64,000 bases of DNA, from NCBI RefSeq assembly GCF_022229005.1, contig NZ_JAKKFD010000020.1, positions 1 through 64,000 of the forward strand. The letters run 5' to 3'. Position numbers and translations under genes: made by a program. Shown piece by piece: positions 58,147 to 64,000 of the stretch; within the stretch, counting starts at the first letter, position 1; each line of letters begins with the position of its first letter. The notes below the pieces were generated by a model that was not told the DNA's origin, made no database searches, and saw nothing but the letters and a program-made list of their open reading frames with translations. Source of the DNA: Micromonospora trifolii. Its GTDB lineage: Bacteria > Actinomycetota > Actinomycetes > Mycobacteriales > Micromonosporaceae.

Positions 58147-59328
58147 GTGCTGTTCCGCAGCTGGGCGCAGGTGGCCGACCCCGCATGGCCGGACGTGGCC
58201 CGGGTGCCGGACCACGTCGGCGGCACCCACCTGGTCGTGACCCGGCACGCCCTGGTCCGCCAGGTCCTCGCCGACCCGGTCACCTACCGGCCGGACAACG
58301 CGCTGGACGCTGTGACACCGATGCCGGTGACCGCGCTGCGGGTGCTCGCCGGGCACCGGTTCCGGCTGCCGCCGACCCTGGCGAACAACTCGGGCGCCAG
58401 CCATCCGCAGATCCGGGCGATCGTCGCGGAGGCGTTGCACCCCGCCCGGGTGGCCGGGCAGCGGCAGTGGCTCACCGCCCTGGTCCGGGACCGGGTCGCC
58501 CGGATCGGCGCCGCGCTCGACGTCGGCGAACCGGTCGACCTGTACGCGGACCTCGCCGCCGACCTGCCGCTGCTGGTGCTGGCCCGGCTGGTCGAGTTGC
58601 CGGACGCGCCGGTCGGCGCGGTCAAGGAGTTCGCCCGCGCCGCCCTGGAGTTGTTCTGGGCACCACTGGACGCCGACCGGCAGGTGGCGCTCGCCGCCGA
58701 GGTGGGCCGGTTCCACCGGGTACTACGTGACTTCGCGACCGTCGGTGGCGGCCTGGCCGCCGAGCTGCGCGCGGCCGGGCACCCGCCGGACGTGGTGGTC
58801 GGCGCGCTCTTCTTCCTCTTGGTCGCCGGGCAGGAGACCACCTCGCAGTTCCTCACTCTGCTGCTGCACCGGCTGGCCAACGAGCCAGCGGTCCGGGCCG
58901 GCCTGCGCACCGGCGAGATCGCGGTGGCCGACGTGGTGGAGGAGGGGTTGCGGCTGGAACCGCCGATCGTCACCTGGCGGCGGGTGGCGACGACCGAGAG
59001 CACGCTGGGCGGGACGGAGGTGCCGGCGGGCAGCAGCCTCGTGCTGTGGCTGGGCCGCGCCGGGCGGGACCCGGCGGTGGTGGACGCCCCCGACGAGTTC
59101 CGTCCGGGTCAGCGTGGATCACGCCGACACCTGGCGTTCGGGGCGGGCGCGCACCGCTGCGTCGGGGACGTGCTGGCCCGGATGGAGGCGGCCGTCGTGG
59201 TGGCCGAGGCCGCGCCGCTGCTGGACGGGGTGACAGTGCTCCGTCCGCCCTGGTGCCCTGACAATCTCACCTTCCGAATGCCGGACGCGTTCGTGGTGCG
59301 GTCAGTCAAGCGGCCCGTGGATCAGTAG
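58147..59328 (+). CDS. Cytochrome P450
   Basis: This is a 393-residue soluble P450. The I helix has VAGQETTSQ, the K helix ExxR is EGLRLEPP, and the heme loop is FGAGAHRCVGDVLARME with the axial Cys338. It should hydroxylate an unknown substrate using redox partners encoded elsewhere. The start GTG at 58147 has no strong ribosome binding site and may depend on coupling with the methyltransferase gene. The 3' end overlaps the next, convergent gene by 27 bp. Confidence 0.93.
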   Translation: MLFRSWAQVADPAWPDVARVPDHVGGTHLVVTRHALVRQVLADPVTYRPDNALDAVTPMPVTALRVLAGHRFRLPPTLANNSGASHPQIRAIVAEALHPARVAGQRQWLTALVRDRVARIGAALDVGEPVDLYADLAADLPLLVLARLVELPDAPVGAVKEFARAALELFWAPLDADRQVALAAEVGRFHRVLRDFATVGGGLAAELRAAGHPPDVVVGALFFLLVAGQETTSQFLTLLLHRLANEPAVRAGLRTGEIAVADVVEEGLRLEPPIVTWRRVATTESTLGGTEVPAGSSLVLWLGRAGRDPAVVDAPDEFRPGQRGSRRHLAFGAGAHRCVGDVLARMEAAVVVAEAAPLLDGVTVLRPPWCPDNLTFRMPDAFVVRSVKRPVDQ

Positions 59329-59595
59329 CACGATGCCCCCGATGACCGCAGCGGCGCCGAAGAGGAGGACGGTGCCGCCGAAGAGGAACCGCGCGACGTG
59401 AAAGATGGGGTCCTGCCGCAGCTCGGCCGGATCACGGTCGGGCGCTCCCCACAGGCGATCCCACGAGTTCCTCGACAACCGGCGGGACTCCGCGTCGACG
59501 AACCCGAACAGGTTGAGAGTCATCGTCAGCCCGATGAACCCCAGCAGCACGCCGAAACCGACGGCAGCGAGTATCTGCATGATCCACCGCGCCAT
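59302..59595 (-). CDS. Small two-pass membrane protein
   Basis: This is a 97-residue protein with hydrophobic segments at about residues 6-27 and 68-91. Between them is a charged loop (DAESRRLSRNSWDRLWGAPDRDPAELRQDP). The ATG at 59595 follows GGAGG. Its 3' end overlaps the P450 gene tail-to-tail by 27 bp. No family is recognised. Confidence 0.7.
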   Translation of the reverse strand: MARWIMQILAAVGFGVLLGFIGLTMTLNLFGFVDAESRRLSRNSWDRLWGAPDRDPAELRQDPIFHVARFLFGGTVLLFGAAAVIGGIVLLIHGPLD

Positions 59596-59699
59596 CGGCC
59601 GCCTCCGCTGATCGAATCGACTTCGATCCGAGGCTAGGCCGCCCGGGCAAGACCGCTCGAGGAGATCGCCACGGGGCACGGGTCCTGATCGTGACCCGC

Positions 59700-59705
59700 T
59701 ATGTT
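59700..59705 (+). promoter_or_regulatory. -10 box of a probable leaderless transcript
   Basis: TATGTT ends 7 nt before the GTG at 59713, supporting that start over the ATG at 59701, which lies inside the hexamer. Confidence 0.45.
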
Positions 59706-59712
59706 TCCGGGC

Positions 59713-60558
59713 GTGTCATCAGCCCCTCCTCGCCGCATCCTCGCAGTGGTAACGCTTCTGGCCCTGCTGACGCTGACTTCCTGCACAGTCGGCCCCGGCC
59801 ACACGATCCACGCCCGGCAGATCACCGCGGCCCAGCCGACGCCGTCCGCCCAGCCGACTCCCTCCGCTTCGCCGTCCCCGACGGCGAAGCCCACACCGGG
59901 AAGTCCGGCCTGGTACGTGTCCCAGGTACCGACCTTCCCGGAGGCGCCGCCACCGCAACCGGTGCCGCTGCCGGCGACCGGCGCAGCCCAGTTCTGGCAC
60001 CGCCTGCCGACCGACCAGAAGGTCGCCTTCATCACCATCGACGACGGTGGGCTGGCCCGCCCGCCAGGAGTGATCGACTTCATCTGGGAGGCGCGCATCC
60101 CGGTGACGATGTTCCTCAACTCGCCTGCGGCGGCGGAGCACACCGACTACTTCCGGCAGATCGAGGCGGTGGGTGGGGTCGTGGAGAACCACACCATCAC
60201 GCACAACTCACTGGCCGGCCGGTCGTACGACTACCAGAAGCAGGAGATCTGCGGTGCCGCCGACAGGTTGGAGGGGCTGTTCGGCAAGCGGCCCACCCTG
60301 TTCCGGCCACCGTTCGGCGAGCATGACAGCACCACGCTGAAGGCCGCGCACGACTGCGGCGCGAAGGCGGTCTTCCACTGGACCGAGACAGTCCACGAGG
60401 GGAAGGTGCGCTACCAGACTCCGGAGAAGATGGTCCAACCCGGCGACGTGCTGCTGATGCACTTCCGACCGGCGCTGATGGACGACCTGCTCGCGGCGTT
60501 GAAGGCGATCCACCGGGCCGGGCTCACCCCGGCGCTGTTGGAGCAGTACGTACGGTGA
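59713..60558 (+). CDS. Polysaccharide deacetylase-like (NodB) lipoprotein
   Basis: This is a 281-residue exported protein with a hydrophobic signal ending in a lipobox-like LTSC, a Pro/Thr/Ser linker, and a carbohydrate esterase 4 domain. The metal-site Asp pair is in TIDDGG, the His pair in HTITHNSL, and RPPFGEHD is the NodB motif 3. It probably removes acetyl groups from peptidoglycan or another polymer at the cell surface. GTG at 59713 is preferred (leaderless); ATG at 59701 would add four residues. Confidence 0.85.
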   Translation: MSSAPPRRILAVVTLLALLTLTSCTVGPGHTIHARQITAAQPTPSAQPTPSASPSPTAKPTPGSPAWYVSQVPTFPEAPPPQPVPLPATGAAQFWHRLPTDQKVAFITIDDGGLARPPGVIDFIWEARIPVTMFLNSPAAAEHTDYFRQIEAVGGVVENHTITHNSLAGRSYDYQKQEICGAADRLEGLFGKRPTLFRPPFGEHDSTTLKAAHDCGAKAVFHWTETVHEGKVRYQTPEKMVQPGDVLLMHFRPALMDDLLAALKAIHRAGLTPALLEQYVR

Positions 60559-60647
60559 GCAATCCGCCATCGACCTGACGAAAGTCAGTGGTGGGTGGTG
60601 CCGTTCGGGCGCGGTGCGGCAGCAGGCTGCTCGCCTAGCGTCAGCGC

Positions 60648-61580
60648 ATGATCACATTACGTGGGTTGACGAAACGGTTCGGGTCGACGGTCGCCGTCGA
60701 CGCCCTGACCGTCGACATCGCGCCCGGCCGGGTCACCGGCTTCCTCGGCCCCAACGGCGCCGGCAAGTCCACCACCATGCGGATGATCCTCGGGCTGGAC
60801 CGTCCCACCGCCGGGCAGGCCCTGGTCGGCGGGCGCGCGTACCGGGAGTTGCGTCGGCCTCTGCACGAGGTGGGTGCGCTGCTCGACGCCCGGGCCATCC
60901 ACCCGGCCCGGTCCGGCCGGGCGCACCTACGGGCCATGGCGCACAGCAACGGCATTCCGATCCGCCGGGTCGACGAGGTGCTGGACACCGTCGGGCTGGA
61001 CGGCCGGGCCGCCGCCAAGCCGGGGCGGACGCTCTCGCTCGGCATGGGCCAACGGCTCGGCATCGCCGGCGCGCTGCTCGGCGACCCACCGGTGCTGATG
61101 TTCGACGAGCCGGTGAACGGCCTCGACCCGGACGGGGTGCGCTGGGTGCGGCAGCTGATGCGGTCGCTGGCCGACGAGGGGCGGACGATCTTCGTCTCCA
61201 GCCACCTGATGAGCGAGATGCAGCTCACCGCCGACCAGCTCGTGGTGATCGGCCGGGGGCGACTGCTCACCGACGCGCCGATCGGCGAGGTGATCGCCCG
61301 CAGCACTGTCGCGGTCCGGGTCCGCAGCCCACACCCGGACGGGCTGGCCGCTCTCGCCGCGCGTCTCACCGCCGCCGGGGCGACGGTGGAGGCGGCCGAC
61401 CGCAACGAGCTGACCGTCGTCGGCACCACCGCCGACCGGGTCGGCGACCTGGCCCACGAGCTGGGGGTACGACTGCACGAGCTGAGCCCGCACGCCGCGT
61501 CGCTGGAACAGGCGTTCATGGAACTCACCGCCGACAGCGTCGAGTACGCCGGCGGAACGACCGAGGGTGGGCAACGATGA
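60648..61580 (+). CDS. ABC transporter ATPase (BcrA/DrrA type)
   Basis: This is a 310-residue ATPase with Walker A GPNGAGKST, a signature of the export type (LSLGMGQRLGIAGAL), Walker B VLMFDEPVNGLD and H-loop VSSHLM. The C-terminal 90 residues are the extension typical of drug and antibiotic exporters. Its stop overlaps the ATG of the permease gene (ATGA). The convergent two-component genes may regulate it, by analogy with similar clusters. Confidence 0.92.
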   Translation: MITLRGLTKRFGSTVAVDALTVDIAPGRVTGFLGPNGAGKSTTMRMILGLDRPTAGQALVGGRAYRELRRPLHEVGALLDARAIHPARSGRAHLRAMAHSNGIPIRRVDEVLDTVGLDGRAAAKPGRTLSLGMGQRLGIAGALLGDPPVLMFDEPVNGLDPDGVRWVRQLMRSLADEGRTIFVSSHLMSEMQLTADQLVVIGRGRLLTDAPIGEVIARSTVAVRVRSPHPDGLAALAARLTAAGATVEAADRNELTVVGTTADRVGDLAHELGVRLHELSPHAASLEQAFMELTADSVEYAGGTTEGGQR

Positions 61581-62398
61581 GCACGCAGACCGACACGGAC
61601 AGCCGTCCCGCCATCGCGCCGGCCGCAGGTGCGCCGGGCGCCTTCCGGGGTGCCGTTGCCGCCGAGTGGACCAAGCTCTCCTCGGTGCGCAGCACCTGGT
61701 GGACGGCGCTGGCCGGGCTTCTGGTGATGTTCGCGAGCGCCGGCCAACTGGCCATCTACGTCGCCAACGACAACACCAACGACGACCCGGCCGACGACCG
61801 GGGAATCGTCACCGTCGGCAGTGTGCTGATCGACTCGGTCGAAATGACCCAGTACGTGGTGCTGGCGCTCGGCCTGCTCGCGATCACCGCGGAGTTCACG
61901 AGTGGCACCATCCGCACCACGTTGCAGTGCACCCCGTCCCGTGGCCGCGTACTGCTGGCCAAGGCCGTGGTGACCGGCGTGGTCACCTTCGTCCTCGGCC
62001 TGCTGCTCGGCGGTGTCGGTGCCCTCGTCGCCCGACCGGTGCTCGGTGAGTGGGGCAGCGCACCGGCCGCCGGCACGATCGGCGACATCGTGGCGGTGGC
62101 GATCTACCTGGCGCTGATCGGCGTGCTCGCCCTGGGCCTCGGCGCCGCGCTCCGGAGTGCGGTGCTCACGCTCACAGCGCTCCTCGCCACCCTGATGATC
62201 GTGCCGCTGTCGCTCCAGGAACCGGACATCGACGTGCTGAACCGCATCGCCGACGTGTTCCCCGGTGTGGCCGGCGGGCACTTCCTGGCCGGCGACACCG
62301 AGCCGTACCCGAGCATTGTCGGCCTGCTCCTGCTCGCCGGGTGGGCCGGTGCCTCGCTACTGCTGGGCCGTGCCGCACTGCGCCGCCGCGACGCGTAG
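61577..62398 (+). CDS. ABC-2 type permease
   Basis: This is a 273-residue protein with a polar N-terminal 25 residues and six predicted membrane segments, including AAEWTKLSSVRSTWWTALAGLL and ALGLLAITAEFTSGTIRTTL, the usual ABC-2 signatures. It completes the exporter begun by the upstream ATPase. The substrate is unknown. Confidence 0.9.
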   Translation: MSTQTDTDSRPAIAPAAGAPGAFRGAVAAEWTKLSSVRSTWWTALAGLLVMFASAGQLAIYVANDNTNDDPADDRGIVTVGSVLIDSVEMTQYVVLALGLLAITAEFTSGTIRTTLQCTPSRGRVLLAKAVVTGVVTFVLGLLLGGVGALVARPVLGEWGSAPAAGTIGDIVAVAIYLALIGVLALGLGAALRSAVLTLTALLATLMIVPLSLQEPDIDVLNRIADVFPGVAGGHFLAGDTEPYPSIVGLLLLAGWAGASLLLGRAALRRRDA

Positions 62399-62405
62399 GA
62401 GATAT

Positions 62406-62441
62406 CGGCTGAGCGGGGGCCGACCGGTCCCCGCTCAGCCG
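62406..62441. terminator. Bidirectional hairpin between exporter and response regulator
   Basis: CGGCTGAGCGGGG at 62406-62418 pairs with CCCCGCTCAGCCG at 62429-62441 (13 bp). It covers the stop of the response regulator. Confidence 0.75.
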
Positions 62442-63112
62442 TCGACAAGCCCCGCCTCGTACGCCAGGATCGCCGCCTGCACCCGGTTGCGGACGTCCAG
62501 CCGGGTGAAGATGCTGGTCAGGTAGCTCTTCACAGTGCCCTCCACGAGGTGCAGCCGGCGGGCGATCTCGGCATTGGAGAGCCCCGCCCCGACCAGGGCC
62601 AGCACCTCCCGTTCCCGCTCGGTCAGCCCGGCCGCACGGTCCCGGGCGGCGGGTCGGCGGGCCAATCGGCCGGCCCCCAGCTCGATCACCCGGCGGGCCA
62701 CCCTCGGCGACAGGTACGCCCCACCGTCGGCGACGGCGTGCACACCCGCTATCAATTCACGCGGGTCGCCGGCCTTGAGCAGGAACCCGCTGGCACCGTG
62801 CCCGAGCGCCCGGGCCACGTGGTCGTCCTCGCCGAACGTGGTCAGCATGATCGTCGCGGTGTCCGGCACCAGCCGGCGGATCTCGGCTGCGGCGGCCAAC
62901 CCGTCCAGCCGCGGCATCCGGATGTCCAGCAGCGCGACCCGGGGTCGGTGCGCACGGACCAGCTCCACCGCCGCGTGCCCGTCGCCGGCCTCGGCGACCA
63001 CCTCGATGCCGGGGTCGCTGGCGAGGATGGCCCGGACGCCGGCCCGGATCATCGCCTCGTCGTCGGCCAGGACGACCCGGATCGGCGGTCCCCCGGCCAT
63101 GTCGGTGTCCAC
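62435..63112 (-). CDS. NarL/LuxR family response regulator
   Basis: This is a 225-residue response regulator. The receiver has the acidic residues ADDE, the phospho-acceptor Asp63 (LLDIRMPRLDGL) and the conserved Thr-Thr-Phe. The LuxR helix-turn-helix is LTEREREVLALVGAGLSNAEIARRLHLVEGTVKSYLTSIF. The GTG at 63112 shares a base with the stop of the kinase gene and follows AAGGAG; GTG at 63124 or ATG at 63100 are alternatives. It forms a pair with the kinase at 63112-64000. Confidence 0.92.
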   Translation of the reverse strand: MDTDMAGGPPIRVVLADDEAMIRAGVRAILASDPGIEVVAEAGDGHAAVELVRAHRPRVALLDIRMPRLDGLAAAAEIRRLVPDTATIMLTTFGEDDHVARALGHGASGFLLKAGDPRELIAGVHAVADGGAYLSPRVARRVIELGAGRLARRPAARDRAAGLTEREREVLALVGAGLSNAEIARRLHLVEGTVKSYLTSIFTRLDVRNRVQAAILAYEAGLVDG

Positions 63113-64000
63113 TATGCGATCCACTCCTTGCTGACCAGCCGGCCATCGGTGAAACAGAGCCGCCAGGTCGGCTGCGCCAGGGGAAAGTTGCCGTCGGTGT
63201 AGTACTCGCAGTCGGTCCGGTCGACCACGCTGGGGCGTTCCAGTTGCCGCCGGGGCAGGCCGGTCAACTCCGATCTGGCCGTGCCGACGCTCATCTGGTC
63301 GAAGGTGTCCCGGTCCAGCACCGTCCCGGCGGTCGCCACCGGGTAGTAGACGAACGAGAGCACCAGGGCGAAACCGACCGGTGCGACGAGCGCCACCAAC
63401 AGGCTGCGCCGAACCCGCCGCCGGGCGTCGTGCAGCCGCCGCGCGGCGTCCACCGGCCGCTCCACCGCACCGGGCCGCTCGTCGGACCAGGGCGTCGGCC
63501 CGGCCTCCACCGCCGACCCGATCGCCTCGGGCGGCGGCGCGGTGGCCGGCAACACCGCCCGTACCGCGAACCCGCCGTCGGCCCGATGGCCGGCGTCGAG
63601 CGTCCCGCCGGCGAGGCGGACCCGCTCGGCGAGGGCGAGCAACCCACTGCCCTGCGACGGCGGGGCAGGCAGTGGCCCGGCCGGCGGAGCGTCGTTGACG
63701 ACGGCCACCTCGACCCGGTCACCGTCGCGGGTGAGGCGCACGTCGACCGGGGCGCCCGGCGCGTACCGGGCCGCGTTGGTCAGAGCCTCCCGGACGATCC
63801 GGTGCGCCGCGTGACCGGTCATCGCCGGCAGGTCCGCGACCGCCGGGGCGGCCTCCAGCCGTACCGCCATGCCGGCCTCCCGGGCACCGTCGACCAGGTC
63901 GGCCACGGTCTCCCCGCTCGGACGCAGCGACGCGCCCCCGGACTCACGGAGCACCCCGATGATCTCGTGCAGTCGCTCGGTGGCGGCGGAGACGCTGGCC
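63112..64000 (-). CDS. DesK-type sensor histidine kinase, C-terminal part, with an added membrane domain (5' end outside window)
   Basis: About 296 residues are present; the frame is open to the window edge and the N-terminus is missing. The first part is the end of the phosphoacceptor domain (ATERLHEIIGVLRESG) and a HATPase with N box REALTNAARYAPG and G box GSGLLALAERVRLAGGT. About 80 residues later, after the end of the ATPase domain, there is a membrane helix (SLLVALVAPVGFALVLSFVYY). A further 75-residue segment with two cysteines (DCEYY, LCFTDG) follows. A kinase with its membrane domain behind the ATPase is unusual. Confidence 0.85.
   Translation of the reverse strand, partial: ASVSAATERLHEIIGVLRESGGASLRPSGETVADLVDGAREAGMAVRLEAAPAVADLPAMTGHAAHRIVREALTNAARYAPGAPVDVRLTRDGDRVEVAVVNDAPPAGPLPAPPSQGSGLLALAERVRLAGGTLDAGHRADGGFAVRAVLPATAPPPEAIGSAVEAGPTPWSDERPGAVERPVDAARRLHDARRRVRRSLLVALVAPVGFALVLSFVYYPVATAGTVLDRDTFDQMSVGTARSELTGLPRRQLERPSVVDRTDCEYYTDGNFPLAQPTWRLCFTDGRLVSKEWIA

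Noticed and set aside
60641..62281. 546-codon minus-strand frame opposite the ABC exporter
   Set aside because: No motif, antisense of two well-defined ABC genes.

Overview
The window is about 72% GC with strong GC3 bias, frequent GTG starts and dense, often overlapping operons. Several family markers point to a filamentous actinobacterium: tandem universal stress proteins, an ECF42-type sigma factor, a TIGR03086 protein, DUF6458 and a Spo0M relative. Gene style and intergenic repeats suggest Micromonosporaceae (Micromonospora-like). That placement is inferred from the sequence, not from a search.

Layout. 1-4.8 kb: the tail of an FN3-like exported protein, an OmpR-type two-component system (647-2751) divergent from a LolA-like exported protein, and a GDSL hydrolase. 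4.8-13 kb: a HelD/HelR-type RNA polymerase-associated ATPase, a secreted tandem glycerophosphodiesterase, a Spo0M-like protein, a DUF397 relic, a lipoprotein and small membrane proteins. 13-21.4 kb: a galactoside locus in which a GH42 beta-galactosidase and a DeoR regulator are divergent from a sugar ABC importer and a GH36 alpha-galactosidase. 21.5-27.7 kb: a DGPF/ECF42 pair with an apparent CTG start, a small palindromic repeat element, an SMR efflux protein, a secreted GH5-CBM2 mannanase with LacI-like operators, an F420-dependent oxidoreductase and an alpha/beta hydrolase.

27.7-35.4 kb: a minus-strand phospholipid/membrane operon (lipid kinase, YihY/BrkB, fused PAP2-PAP2, EEP hydrolase and a Trp/Leu/Arg-rich protein), then an HTH/Clp-N pair and soxR. 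soxR is divergent from an NmrA-like reductase across a perfect SoxR box. 35.4-39.6 kb: a USP-phosphoketolase-USP operon. 39.6-48.4 kb: an ECF sigma factor with a membrane partner, divergent from a two-ATPase/two-FtsX export operon whose first ATPase carries an AbrB-like tail. 48.5-51.6 kb: two tRNA arrays (Gly-Val and Gly-Cys-Val) enclosing four small genes. 52-64 kb: a TetR regulator, a TIGR03086 protein, a secreted M36 metalloprotease, a type I membrane protein, a methyltransferase, a P450, a lipoprotein deacetylase, a BcrA-type ABC exporter and a NarL-type two-component system cut by the window end.

Most of the window is ordinary chromosomal accessory and regulatory content. No phage, plasmid, CRISPR array, insertion sequence or large biosynthetic cluster is visible. 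The most unusual items are the ATPase-AbrB fusion, the histidine kinase with a membrane domain after its ATPase domain, the repeat-built Trp/Leu/Arg protein, the CTG start of the ECF42 gene, and two families of small inverted-repeat elements.
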